Below, piece after piece: positions 1 through 7,890 of a DNA stretch of 64,000 bases; position 1 is the stretch's first letter, and each line of letters begins with the position of its first letter. The stretch is from NCBI RefSeq assembly GCF_900114095.1, contig NZ_FORV01000010.1, positions 62,001 to 126,000 of the forward strand, read 5' to 3'. The position numbers and the translations under genes are program-made. The notes beneath the pieces are model-generated. The model searched no databases, was not told where the DNA came from, and saw only the letters and a list, made by a program, of their open reading frames with translations. This stretch comes from Sphingomonas sp. NFR04. GTDB taxonomy: Bacteria; Pseudomonadota; Alphaproteobacteria; Sphingomonadales; Sphingomonadaceae.

Positions 1-42
1 CTCGAAATAGTCGCGGAGCGCGGGGGGGAGTTGCGGGGTCAT
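1..42 (-). CDS. N-terminal fragment of a protein running off the left edge (possibly NTF2/SnoaL-like)
   Basis: On the minus strand an ATG at 42-40 opens a frame that continues to base 1 without a stop, reading MTPQLPPALRDYFE. A GAGG stretch lies about 12 bases upstream of the ATG. A start of this type, 'L-P-x-x-L-x-x-Y-F', is common in small NTF2/SnoaL-like proteins, but 14 residues cannot prove a family. It would be transcribed in the same direction as the alpha-galactosidase gene upstream of it. Only the start is visible. Confidence 0.4.
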   Translation of the reverse strand, partial: MTPQLPPALRDYFE

Positions 43-178
43 GTCTGCGGGGGCCTCGATAGGGAAGCAGAACGACCTGTCCCGGAAACTGATCCAGGAT
101 AGGCGCGATTCCGTTCCGAAACAACCCGCGCGGCCGGGCCACGGCGCCGCTAATCACCTGATTTCGCTTGCGATCCAA

Positions 179-2074
179 TCATCGGCGCAGCGCGGCATCG
201 CCCCACACTACGGGCAATCTCTCATTGGCGGCGCCGCCGGACCGGGCCACCAGCTCGACCAGCTTTACCCCGGCGACGTCGGCGCGGAGCGGCTTGGCAG
301 CGCCGCCGCGCCGTATGGGGGCGGAGGTGGCGAGCAGACGCCGGTCGCCATAGATCTGGAAGGTCACGGCGTGGGTGGCATCCGTCGCGGAATCGTCGAC
401 ACCGACTGACACGGTGAGCTGGCGATAGCCTGCATTGCGCACCTCCAGCCGCGAGTTGGCGAGCACGCCCAGCCCGGCGGCAAAATGGGCCCCTGCCACG
501 GCGAGCTCGCGGCCATAGGGTGTCGCATCCGCCTGCGCGCCGCCCCAGCCGGCATAGAGCGGGCGCTGCCCGGCGCCACGCGTGCCGCTCCAGGAGACGA
601 TCGCGCGGTGGATGGTCGGGTCGGCCATCGGCGCGGTGACGCCGTCCACCGCCGGGTTCACGCTGCCCGGCATTTCGGACAAATACAGCCCGTCGGCGAG
701 CAGCCGCGTGCCCTTGGCGCGGAACACCAGCGTCTCGTGCGGGGCGAGCTTGAACTTGGTTTCCTTGGTGAAGCTGGAGGCGCCGCCGGTCCACAGATCG
801 GTCAGCGCGATGGGCGCATCGTCGCGCAGCTTGAGATGCTGGGCGGTGAGGATCGCCTCGGTCGGCGCGGCGGTGCGATTGAACAGCGCGACGGCCTTGT
901 CGCCGTTCGCCAGCGTCTTGACGAGGATCTGGAAATCGTCGGTGTCGAAGGCGAGCACCGCCTGATTGCCGGCAGGATCCTGGTCGATCGCGATCAGCGC
1001 GGCATTACCGAAAATGTCCATCAGCGCTTGCGGGGTTGTGCGCAGGTCGGCACCGATCAGCAGCGGGGCGGAGACCATCGCCCAGAGCGCGAAGTGGGAG
1101 CGTGCCTCGACGAGGTGGTCGGCATCGAACTCGCCCTTGCCGATGAACAGCATGTCGGGGTCATTCCACGAGCCGGGGTGCGCATAGAGCGGGCGGCGGG
1201 CGGCGGTGTCGAAATTGGTGAGCAGGCGCGTCCAGTGCGGCGTGATGTCGTCACTGGTCCGCGAGATATTGCCCACGTCCTTGGCCCAGCTGCGCACATC
1301 GGCCGATCCCCAGATGCACAGCGACAGGAGATAGTCCTGGTCCGGATCGGCGCGGACCAGCGCGGCCTTCACCTGTGCGAACATCGCCCGCACTGCCGGA
1401 ATGTTGGAGCGGTTGATGCTGTCGAGGTCGAGGATCGGCGCGAGCGCGCGGTAGCGGCCCTCGCGGACCAGCGGGCTGTCCTCGCCATAGGCGCGCAGGC
1501 CGCAGCCGTCGATCTTGATGTAATCGAAGCCCCATTCGCCGAAATAGAGGCCGATGTCCTGGTCGATATGGCCGTAGAGCCCGACCTCGCGTTCGAGCAC
1601 GCTGCCGCGCGGCAGCTGGGGCTCGTTGGGGCCATAGGCCTGGGCGCAGGTGTTGCGGCCAAGATCGGTATAGATGCCGGCCTTGAGCCCCATGGCGTGC
1701 AGGCGATCGGTTAACGGCTTGAACGAGGTCGCGCCGTCGGCGGTGCGGGCGGAGGGGAACTTGTCCGCACGCACCAGCATGCGGCCGTCGGCGCGTCGAT
1801 GATCCCACCAGCCTTCGTCGAGGTTGATGTAGCGATAGCCCTTGGCGGCGAGCCCGGTGTCGACGATCTTCTGCGCGGACGCGAGTACCTTCTCCTCGTC
1901 GACATCGGTCGCGAAGGCATTCCAGCTGTTCCAGCCCATCGGCGGCGTCGGCGCACGGCCATCGGTGTTGGCGGACCAGCGGCCGGTGGGGGCGAGCGGA
2001 TCGCGGGGGGCTGACTGTGCGCTCGCCGATGCCAGCAGCAGCGCCGAAATGCCCGCCAACGTCTTGATCGCCAT
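179..2074 (-). CDS. Exported GH27 alpha-galactosidase with C-terminal NPCBM-like domain
   Basis: A 631-residue secreted glycoside hydrolase expected to remove terminal alpha-D-galactose from oligosaccharides or galactomannans. Residues 1-21 form a signal peptide ending near SASAQS. The GH27/clan GH-D barrel starts at PPMGWNSWN (about 45-53). The nucleophile Asp189 lies in YIKIDGC and the acid/base Asp307 in SWNDPDML. About residues 465-625 look like an NPCBM-type beta domain (Y-A-G-W-G-G-A, then SRLEVRNAGY), often found behind GH27 catalytic domains. The start is supported by GGGGAGAAG eight bases upstream. The gene diverges from the halogenase-family gene at 2190, and a GntR-like palindrome lies 21-33 bases upstream of the start codon. 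The family is clear; the physiological substrate is inferred. Confidence 0.93.
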   Translation of the reverse strand: MAIKTLAGISALLLASASAQSAPRDPLAPTGRWSANTDGRAPTPPMGWNSWNAFATDVDEEKVLASAQKIVDTGLAAKGYRYINLDEGWWDHRRADGRMLVRADKFPSARTADGATSFKPLTDRLHAMGLKAGIYTDLGRNTCAQAYGPNEPQLPRGSVLEREVGLYGHIDQDIGLYFGEWGFDYIKIDGCGLRAYGEDSPLVREGRYRALAPILDLDSINRSNIPAVRAMFAQVKAALVRADPDQDYLLSLCIWGSADVRSWAKDVGNISRTSDDITPHWTRLLTNFDTAARRPLYAHPGSWNDPDMLFIGKGEFDADHLVEARSHFALWAMVSAPLLIGADLRTTPQALMDIFGNAALIAIDQDPAGNQAVLAFDTDDFQILVKTLANGDKAVALFNRTAAPTEAILTAQHLKLRDDAPIALTDLWTGGASSFTKETKFKLAPHETLVFRAKGTRLLADGLYLSEMPGSVNPAVDGVTAPMADPTIHRAIVSWSGTRGAGQRPLYAGWGGAQADATPYGRELAVAGAHFAAGLGVLANSRLEVRNAGYRQLTVSVGVDDSATDATHAVTFQIYGDRRLLATSAPIRRGGAAKPLRADVAGVKLVELVARSGGAANERLPVVWGDAALRR

Positions 2075-2094
2075 GCTGCTTCTCCCCTAATCTA

Positions 2095-2107
2095 TTTGTC
2101 CGACTAA
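2095..2107. promoter_or_regulatory. Candidate GntR/FadR-type operator, TTTGTCCGACTAA
   Basis: An imperfect palindrome between the divergent alpha-galactosidase and halogenase genes. It matches 11 of 13 positions of a site at 32853-32865 between the porin and carboxylesterase genes. The TTGTC-N-GAC core resembles operators of the FadR subfamily of GntR repressors (TGGTC-N-GACCA). No GntR gene is in the window, so the regulator would be encoded elsewhere. The assignment is inferred from pattern alone. Confidence 0.4.
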
Positions 2108-2189
2108 GCGTTCCCTCGGGGCCGAGGCAAATGCTTTCGTCGGGTCTACGACCATTGCCCGCCACGCCGCCGCGCCGTAGCTAGGGGCC

Positions 2190-3716
2190 ATGAACCCCAT
2201 CCGGCGGATCCTGATCCTGGGCGGCGGCACCGCGGGCTGGCTCACCGCCGCCTATCTCGCCCGCTATCTTGACATCGCCCGGCAGCGCCGCTTCGCGATC
2301 ACCTTGCTCGAATCCCCGGCGCTGGGGATCGTCGGCGTCGGCGAAGGGGGCTTCCCCACGATCCGCCAGACCCTGGAATTCCTCGGCATTGACGAGCGCA
2401 GCTTCGTGCGGCGGGCCAGCGCCACCTTCAAGCAGGGCATCCGCTTCGACGACTGGCTGCACGCGCCCCAGCCCGACGGCGCCCGCCACCGCTTCCTCCA
2501 CCCATTCGAGGCGCCGTTCCACACCGAGGGCGCGGGTCTGGTGCCCTATTGGCTGCTCCAGCCCGAGGGGTGCCGGGCGCCCTTCGCCGAGGCGATGACG
2601 ATCCAGAACCACGTCGCCGCGCAGGGCCGGGCGCCCAAGCGCGCGGAGGAAGCGGGGTTCGGCGGGCCGCTCACCTATGCCTATCATTTCGACGCGGTGC
2701 GGCTGGCGCAGCTGCTCCGCGACCGGGCGATCGAACTGGGCGTGACGCATCTGGAGGGCGAGGTCTTCTCCGCCCACACGGACGCCGAGGGCGCGATCGA
2801 CCGGATCGAGACGCGCGAGCATGGCAGCCTCACCGCCGACCTCTATATCGACTGTTCTGGGTTCGAGGCGGCGCTGATCGGCAAGGCGCTGGGCGCGCCC
2901 TTTACTTCGGTGCGCCACCACCTGTTCACCGACCGCGCGCTCGCCTGCAAGCTGCCCTATGCCGATCCCGAGGCGCCGATCGCGACCACCACCGTCGCCG
3001 CCGCGCACGAGGCCGGCTGGACCTGGGACATCGGGCTGCAGCACGCGCGTGGCATCGGCTGCGTCTATTCCTCGGCGCATCTGAGCGACGAGCGCGCGGT
3101 CGAGATCCTCGACGCGCATTGCGGCGGCGCGCCGCACGAGGCCCGGCTGATCACCTTCGAGCCGGGCTATCGCCGCACGCCCTGGGTGAAGAACTGCGTC
3201 GCGGTGGGGCTGTCGGGCGGGTTTCTCGAGCCGCTCGAGGCAACCGGCGTGGTGCTGATCGAGGCCGCCGCGGCGATGATCGCCGAGCTCTTCCCGCATG
3301 CCGGCCCGGTCGATGCGCCCGCCGCGCGCTTCAACGCGCTGATGGCCGCGCGCTACGAGCGCATCGTCGACTTCCTGAAGCTCCATTATTGCCTCAGCCG
3401 CCGCGAGGAGCCGTTCTGGCGCGACAATCGCGATCCCGCTTCGATCCCGGACACGCTGCAGGCGCTGCTCGACCAATGGCGCCATCGCCCGCCGAGCCGG
3501 TTCGATTTCCTGCTCGACGTCGAGAGCTTCGCCTTCTTCAACTATCAGTACATCCTCTACGGGATGGGCTTCCGCACCGATCTTTCGGCCGCGCGGGAGG
3601 GCTTTCCGCATACCGACGCCGCCGAGCGCCAGTTCGCCCGAATTCGCGGCTTCGGCGAGCAGGCGGTCGCAGACCTGCCCGGCCATCGCGAGCTGATCCG
3701 GCAATTGAGCGGATAG
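2190..3716 (+). CDS. Flavin-dependent tryptophan-halogenase family protein
   Basis: A 508-residue protein of the tryptophan 7-halogenase family (FAD-dependent, PF04820 type). The dinucleotide-binding GGGTAGW is at 11-17. Lys81 in TFKQGIRF aligns with the catalytic lysine (Lys79 of PrnA), and Glu350 in FLEPLEATG with PrnA Glu346. The WxWxIP fingerprint is altered to GWTWDIG (Trp277, Trp279), with glycine in place of proline. In sphingomonads and xanthomonads such genes usually accompany TonB receptors and sugar hydrolases rather than natural-product clusters. Here the neighbour is a divergent alpha-galactosidase. There is no signal peptide, so it is cytoplasmic. A flavin reductase partner is not seen nearby. 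Whether it halogenates anything is unknown. Confidence 0.85.
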   Translation: MNPIRRILILGGGTAGWLTAAYLARYLDIARQRRFAITLLESPALGIVGVGEGGFPTIRQTLEFLGIDERSFVRRASATFKQGIRFDDWLHAPQPDGARHRFLHPFEAPFHTEGAGLVPYWLLQPEGCRAPFAEAMTIQNHVAAQGRAPKRAEEAGFGGPLTYAYHFDAVRLAQLLRDRAIELGVTHLEGEVFSAHTDAEGAIDRIETREHGSLTADLYIDCSGFEAALIGKALGAPFTSVRHHLFTDRALACKLPYADPEAPIATTTVAAAHEAGWTWDIGLQHARGIGCVYSSAHLSDERAVEILDAHCGGAPHEARLITFEPGYRRTPWVKNCVAVGLSGGFLEPLEATGVVLIEAAAAMIAELFPHAGPVDAPAARFNALMAARYERIVDFLKLHYCLSRREEPFWRDNRDPASIPDTLQALLDQWRHRPPSRFDFLLDVESFAFFNYQYILYGMGFRTDLSAAREGFPHTDAAERQFARIRGFGEQAVADLPGHRELIRQLSG

Positions 3717-3732
3717 CTGCGGGAGAGTTCAT

Positions 3733-3910
3733 TTCACGCTAAGGCGCAAAGGCGCGAAAGAAGCGTTGATTCACGGGGAGGCGCGGAGCGGTTCTGGTCC
3801 GCGAAGCGGATCGCCTCCTGATCACACACCAGCCAGCGCTGCGGTGCTGCGTTCCCTGGGCTTGAGGCGCTGGCGAACCCCTTCGCGCCTTCGCGCCTTC
3901 GCGTGAACCA
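3733..3910. repeat. Pair of inverted intergenic repeats (TTCACGC-AAGGCGC type)
   Basis: The left arm at about 3733-3760 (TTTCACGCTAAGGCGCAAAG) is repeated in inverted orientation at about 3878-3908 (CCTTCGCGCCTTCGCGTGAA). About 115 bases separate the arms. Both arms contain tandem 9-base GAAGGCGCx units. The element fills the gap between the convergent halogenase and antiporter genes. It looks like a non-coding REP-like or MITE-like sequence. No transposase is linked. The spacer contains short frames only, which I do not call genes. Confidence 0.6.
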
Positions 3911-3942
3911 GATTTTCTCTTTTTACGCTATATCGGTAACCC

Positions 3943-5307
3943 TCAAACTGTCGCCAGCTGGCCCTCGATCGCGTCGAGCTCGCCGCTCGCCCGCGCCTTG
4001 CGGCCATAGACCGCCTCGAACAGCGGGGTGGCCATCACGGTGGTGATGATCGCCATCAGCACCAGCATCGAGAACAGCGTCGGGCCGATAATGCCCTTCT
4101 GCAGCCCGATATTGATGATGATCAGCTCCATCAGCCCGCGCGAGTTCATCAGCGCGCCGATGCCGAGCGCGGTGCGGTTGTCCTCGCCGGCGATCCGCGC
4201 CGCCGCCCAGCAGGCGCCGAACTTGGCGAGCACCGACACCGCCAGGATGCCCAATGCGACCAGCAGCAGCGAGGGCGAGTTGACCATGTCCATCCGGGTG
4301 TTGAGCCCCGAATAGGTGAAGAACATCGGCAGCAGCAGCACTACGGCGAGCGGCTCGACCTTGCGCTTGAGTTCCGCGACGAACAGCCCGCGCGGCATGC
4401 ACACGCCCATCAAAAAGCCGCCGAAGATCGCATGAATGCCGATCGCGTCCATGAAGAAGGCCGACAGGCAGAACAGCATCATCGTGACCGCAAGCACCGC
4501 GCTGCTCATCTCGCCGCGCGCCTCGACGATCCGGCCGAGGGGGGCGAGCAGGCGGCGGCCGAAGACCAGCATGAAGCCGGCGTAGAGCACCGCCCCACCG
4601 ATCGCGAGCACCGCCACGCCGGGTCCTGCGCCGAAGGTCGCCAGCACCAGCGCGAGCACGCACCAGGACGCCGCGTCGTCGAACGCGCCGGCGGTGAGCG
4701 ACAGGGTGCCGAGCGCCGAGTTCGCGAGGCCGCGCTCGTTGATGATCCGCGCGAGCATCGGGAAGGCAGTCAGCGCGATGCAGGCGCCCATGAACAAGGT
4801 CGCATTGGCCTGGCTGATGCCGGGCGTGAACAGCCCCGGCACGGTCAGCATATAGGGCGTGATCAGCGCGGCGAGCAGGAAGGGCGCGGCGATCCCGGCG
4901 GCGGAGACGCCAGCCGCGCTCTTGGCCTTGGACTGGAAATGGTCGAGCCGCAGCGTCAGCCCGACCATGAACATGTAGAGCCCGACGCCGAGCTGTGCGC
5001 CGGCATAGAGCACGTTGCGCGTCTCCTTGGGGAAGACCGCCAGCTGCAGATCGGGCGCGACCAGCCCGAGCAGCGACGGCCCGAGCACCACGCCGGCGAT
5101 CATCTCGCCGACTACCTGGGGCTGCTTGAGGAACTTCTGCCCGGCCCAGCCGACCACGCGGCAGGCGAGCAGGATGATCGCGAGCTGCAGGAAGAAATGG
5201 ATGCTGAAGTCGCCCGGCGCATAGGTCTTGGCGGCGTGTACCGCAGGTCCATGCGGATTGAGGACGTCGGTCAGCGCGTGCCAGGCGCTGGTCAGCAGCT
5301 CGTTCAT
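3943..5307 (-). CDS. CPA2-family cation:proton antiporter (Kef/NapA-type membrane domain)
   Basis: A 454-residue integral inner-membrane protein predicted to exchange Na+ or K+ for protons. Eleven to twelve hydrophobic segments span about residue 30 to the end. Recognisable parts are GEMIAGVVLGPSLLG in the second helix region and MNSRGLMELIIIN near the C-terminus, both typical of the CPA2 group. No TrkA-N nucleotide-binding domain follows, so it is the short form. I chose the ATG at 5307 (MNELLTSAWH) because AGGGG lies about 12 bases upstream. A longer frame starting at 5454 adds a low-hydrophobicity, Arg-rich stretch unlike the family. The gene is monocistronic, divergent from the toxin-antitoxin pair. 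Confidence 0.88.
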   Translation of the reverse strand: MNELLTSAWHALTDVLNPHGPAVHAAKTYAPGDFSIHFFLQLAIILLACRVVGWAGQKFLKQPQVVGEMIAGVVLGPSLLGLVAPDLQLAVFPKETRNVLYAGAQLGVGLYMFMVGLTLRLDHFQSKAKSAAGVSAAGIAAPFLLAALITPYMLTVPGLFTPGISQANATLFMGACIALTAFPMLARIINERGLANSALGTLSLTAGAFDDAASWCVLALVLATFGAGPGVAVLAIGGAVLYAGFMLVFGRRLLAPLGRIVEARGEMSSAVLAVTMMLFCLSAFFMDAIGIHAIFGGFLMGVCMPRGLFVAELKRKVEPLAVVLLLPMFFTYSGLNTRMDMVNSPSLLLVALGILAVSVLAKFGACWAAARIAGEDNRTALGIGALMNSRGLMELIIINIGLQKGIIGPTLFSMLVLMAIITTVMATPLFEAVYGRKARASGELDAIEGQLATV

Positions 5308-5455
5308 TCGGTCCAATCCCCTCGTGCGCTCGACATCTGGTGCGTCGGCGCGAGCCTTAAGGGAGCGGGTCGCCGCGCGTTGCACAAGGGGCGATCGCCG
5401 CCTCCCCCCTAGTTTTCGGTCCGGTCGAGCCGGACTGTTGCCGAGGCTCCACAAG

Positions 5456-5471
5456 GTAGGTACGTACCTAC
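5456..5471. promoter_or_regulatory. Perfect 16-bp palindrome GTAGGTACGTACCTAC, candidate antitoxin operator
   Basis: The 16 bases are self-complementary without mismatch and end 37 bases before the antitoxin start codon. Type II antitoxins of the Phd/YefM family, alone or with their toxin, usually repress their own promoter by binding such palindromes. The site also lies upstream of the divergent antiporter. Binding by the neighbouring antitoxin is inferred from position. Confidence 0.6.
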
Positions 5472-5508
5472 AGGATAACGCTGTCCATCAGGTGCTCGGG
5501 AACCCGCG

Positions 5509-5727
5509 ATGAAGGTGCTCACCAGCCGCGAATTCAATCAGGATGTCAGCGCGGCCAAGCGATTCGCGCGGACCGAACCGGTGTTCATCACCGATCGCGG
5601 CAAGCCCACCCATGTCCTGATGAGCATCGCCAGCTTCCGCGCCTTCACCGGCGAGCGCGAGAGCATCGTCGATGCACTGGCGGCCCCCGAGCCGTTCGAC
5701 GTCGATGCCGCAGCTGGGCGTTGGTGA
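5509..5727 (+). CDS. Type II antitoxin, Phd/YefM family
   Basis: A 72-residue protein starting MKVLTSREFNQDVSAAKR. This fits the N-terminal DNA-binding half of Phd/YefM antitoxins (VTSREFxxDxxxAKRxA), followed by VFITDRGKPTHVLMS, the typical beta-strand pair. The C-terminal part (about 50-72), ending FDVDAAAGRW, is the expected toxin-neutralising tail. The stop codon is directly followed by the toxin ATG, so the two should be translated together. It is expected to block the PIN toxin and repress the operon. Confidence 0.88.
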   Translation: MKVLTSREFNQDVSAAKRFARTEPVFITDRGKPTHVLMSIASFRAFTGERESIVDALAAPEPFDVDAAAGRW

Positions 5728-6216
5728 ATGTACCTGCTCGACACCGCGGTGCTGCTCGACCTGCGCAAGGCACGCGCCGGCATCGCCGATCCGCGGCTGA
5801 CCGCCTGGGCGGGTGGGGTACCGCGCGAGCAGCTGTTCGTCTCGGTGCTGGCGCTGGCCGAGATCGAGGCGCAGGCAGCGCGCTCCCCGCGCGGCGAAGG
5901 CGCGAGCACACTCCGGCGCTGGATCGACGACCAGCTCGTCCCCGCCTTCGGCGCGCATCTGCTGCCGGTCGACACCGCCGTGGCGCGCCGGCGAGGCCAG
6001 GTGGCGCTGGCGAGCGACCGGCATGCGCTGGTCGCCGCGACCGCGCTCGAACATGCGCTGACGCTCGTCACCTATGATGCCGCCGCCTATCGCGGCGTCC
6101 GGCTCAAGCTGTTCGATCCGCGCCGCTACGATCCCGACGAAGCGGTGGACGACTGGCGCGCTGCCGCCGCGCGCAGCGGGCCGGTCTGGTTCCGCAATCT
6201 CTTCCTGCGCAGCTGA
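5728..6216 (+). CDS. PIN-domain (VapC-like) toxin with a substituted active-site position
   Basis: A 162-residue PIN-domain protein, a family of Mg2+-dependent RNases that cleave tRNA or rRNA when freed from antitoxin. Asp5 (YLLDTAVLLDL), Glu45 (LALAEIEAQ) and Asp117 (LVTYD) match conserved acidic positions. Where most VapC/FitB-type toxins have Asp in D-A-L-I-A-A-T-A, this protein has His99 (HALVAATALEH), although Asp97 lies two residues earlier. It is also 20-30 residues longer than usual, with an extra tail ending FRNLFLRS. The gene abuts the antitoxin stop with no gap. The family is clear; catalytic competence is uncertain. Confidence 0.85.
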   Translation: MYLLDTAVLLDLRKARAGIADPRLTAWAGGVPREQLFVSVLALAEIEAQAARSPRGEGASTLRRWIDDQLVPAFGAHLLPVDTAVARRRGQVALASDRHALVAATALEHALTLVTYDAAAYRGVRLKLFDPRRYDPDEAVDDWRAAAARSGPVWFRNLFLRS

Positions 6217-6268
6217 ACCGCTGCAACCGGTGCGATCCCCAAGCATTTGTCTGCCAAGGAGAAACGCC

Positions 6269-6517
6269 ATGGCCGACGCAAAGCAAGCGACCCTCTACCG
6301 CATGGTCCTGCCCGACCATGTCTGCCCGTTCGGCGTCCGCGCCCGCGAGCTGCTGCTCGAACGCGGCTATGACATCGACGACCGGGTGCTGCGTACCCGC
6401 GACGAGGTCGAGGCGGTGAAGGACGAATTCGGCGTCGCCACCACCCCGGTGATCTTCCTCGGCGAGGAACGGTTCGACGGGGCCGACGCGCTCGCACACG
6501 CGCTGGCCCGTCGCTGA
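6269..6517 (+). CDS. Glutaredoxin-like protein with a CPFG motif
   Basis: A small 82-residue thioredoxin-fold protein. The active-site-like C19-P-F-G sits after the first beta strand, and TTPVIFLG (about 58-65) supplies the cis-proline loop. With one cysteine it would act as a monothiol glutaredoxin-like or Grx-fold protein rather than a classical CPYC dithiol enzyme. AAGGAGA eight bases before the ATG at 6269 fixes the start. A longer in-frame extension upstream overlaps the toxin gene and is unlikely. It lies 52 bases after the toxin and may read through from it. Confidence 0.75.
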   Translation: MADAKQATLYRMVLPDHVCPFGVRARELLLERGYDIDDRVLRTRDEVEAVKDEFGVATTPVIFLGEERFDGADALAHALARR

Positions 6518-6524
6518 CCGCGGC

Positions 6525-7220
6525 TCAGGCCACCGAAGCCGCGGCCTCCAGGATGACCTTCGCCACCGCCTCGGGCTGCGAGAGCAGCGAAAGGTGACCC
6601 GCGGCGAGTTCGGTCGTCGTTGCTTTCATCCGCGCGGCGAACTCGCGCTCCAGCTCGACGCTCACCACCCGATCCTCGGTCGAGACGATGTACCAGCTCG
6701 GCACCTTTTCCCAGGCGGCCTGGCCGATCACGTCGGCGAAGGTGCTGGCGGGCAGCGGCGGCTGCACCACCGCCAGCACGCGCGCCTCGGCCTCGGGCAG
6801 GTCGTTGGCGACGTCCTCCACCCAGCCTTCGGCGCTGAGGGTAAGGTTGCCCTTGCCGTCGTCGTGGATTTTGCCGAGCGCGGGCGGATTGGGATATTTG
6901 CCGACCAGCGGGCCCAGCGCCTCGCCGGCGGCGGGCGCGAAGGCGGCGACATAGACCAGCGCCTTCACCTTGGGGTCGGTACCCGCCTCGGTGATCACCG
7001 CGCCGCCCCAGCTATGGCCGACCAGCACTACCGGCCCTTCGACGGCGTCGAGCGCCTGTCGGGTCGCGGCGACGTCGCCGGCGAGCGACTGGGTGGGGTT
7101 CTGCACTGCGACCACCTTGTGGCCGGCGTCGAGCAGGATCGGGATCACGCGCTGCCAGCTCGATCCATCGGCCCAGGCGCCATGGACGAGCAGAATCGTG
7201 GGCGAAGAATTAGTGGTCAT
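6525..7220 (-). CDS. Alpha/beta hydrolase (EstC-like esterase family)
   Basis: A 231-residue cytoplasmic alpha/beta-hydrolase. The N-terminal ILLVHGAWADGSSW carries the oxyanion-hole HG. The nucleophile elbow is GHSWGGAV with Ser70, and the C-terminal AGHLSLLSQPEAVA holds the catalytic His. The acid is probably Asp in VSTEDRVV. Proteins of this shape are annotated as salicylate-esterase, EstC or pyrethroid-hydrolase-like, and the substrate cannot be read from sequence. The ATG at 7220 is preceded by GGAGG at a good spacing. The frame stays open further upstream but that part reads as non-coding. It converges with the glutaredoxin gene, 7 bases apart. Confidence 0.82.
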   Translation of the reverse strand: MTTNSSPTILLVHGAWADGSSWQRVIPILLDAGHKVVAVQNPTQSLAGDVAATRQALDAVEGPVVLVGHSWGGAVITEAGTDPKVKALVYVAAFAPAAGEALGPLVGKYPNPPALGKIHDDGKGNLTLSAEGWVEDVANDLPEAEARVLAVVQPPLPASTFADVIGQAAWEKVPSWYIVSTEDRVVSVELEREFAARMKATTTELAAGHLSLLSQPEAVAKVILEAAASVA

Positions 7221-7422
7221 GCGGCAAACCTCCATGCGGGATGTTGTCCGATGGTCTAAGCCGCGGGAAGGACAGCGGATTGTCGCATCCCGCGGTTTCT
7301 TGGCGGATCCGGCCACGCACTCGGCTCGTCGCGTTCGCGTTACAATCTCGGAACAAAGCGGCGCGTCGTTGATTTCCGCTGCCAACGATTTTCGACTGTA
7401 CCAACGTAAAAGGGTAATGATG

Positions 7423-7692
7423 ATGAAGAAGATGCTCGTGCTCGGCGCCGCTGCCGGCCTGATCGCGCTTTCGGCGTGCAACAACACCCCGCGCGAACAG
7501 GCGGCCGACAACATCGAAGCGAATGCCGAGAACGTCGCCGACAATCTCGAAGCGGCTGCCAGCAACGCCAGCACCGATGCGGCGCAGGACAATCTGCAGA
7601 ACCAGGCTGACGCCGTCCGCGCCGAAGGCGACGCCAAGGCCAAGGACATGCGCACCCACGACGCAGACACCAACCTGCACAACGGGATGTAA
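7423..7692 (+). CDS. Small alpha-helical lipoprotein
   Basis: An 89-residue protein with an N-terminal lipoprotein signal MKKMLVLGAAAGLIALSAC: lipobox LSAC, lipidated Cys19. The mature part is Ala/Asn/Asp/Glu-rich and has repeated helix-forming segments (DNIEANAENVADNLEAAASN), suggesting a coiled coil anchored to the inner leaflet of the outer membrane. Three ATGs lie in tandem at 7417, 7420 and 7423; the AGGG upstream gives the best spacing to 7423. A rho-independent-like hairpin follows at 7752-7781. No specific function is recognised. Similar short lipoproteins occur across sphingomonads. Confidence 0.75.
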   Translation: MKKMLVLGAAAGLIALSACNNTPREQAADNIEANAENVADNLEAAASNASTDAAQDNLQNQADAVRAEGDAKAKDMRTHDADTNLHNGM

Positions 7693-7751
7693 TTCCGGAA
7701 ATTTTCCGGTCCGGGTTCCCGCCGTTCCCACGCAGGCGGCGGGCCCTAGCG

Positions 7752-7781
7752 AAGGGCGCTCGCAATCGCGGGCGCCCTTTT
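7752..7781 (+). terminator. Intrinsic terminator of the small lipoprotein gene
   Basis: Stem AAGGGCGC (7752-7759) pairs with GCGCCCTT (7772-7779) across a 12-base loop and is followed by a short T run (7778-7781). It lies 60 bases after the lipoprotein stop and before the sucrose-type transporter promoter. Confidence 0.65.
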
Positions 7782-7810
7782 GCGTTTCCGCTTTTCCCTC
7801 CGGTCTGACT

Positions 7811-7822
7811 ACAATCGATTGT
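7811..7822. promoter_or_regulatory. LacI-type operator ACAATCGATTGT before the sugar transporter
   Basis: A perfect 12-bp palindrome 68 bases upstream of the transporter ATG. Its core CAATCGATTG is identical to the core of the palindrome at 11416-11431 between the LacI gene and its TonB receptor. Central CG palindromes of this form are typical LacI-family sites. The shared core links the two transcription units into one local regulon. Confidence 0.7.
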
Positions 7823-7890
7823 TGCGGCGCTGTAGCAATCGCTTCATAACAGCTGTCTAGAAAAGACGGGCCGTGTGGAGAGGCGCGACG

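Noticed and set aside
3733..3910. Insertion sequence
   Set aside because: Inverted arms are present but the 115-base interior has no transposase and no clear target duplication.
3943..5454. Start of the antiporter at 5454
   Set aside because: The added 49 residues are Arg-rich, unlike the family, and overlap the toxin-antitoxin promoter; the ATG at 5307 has a ribosome site.
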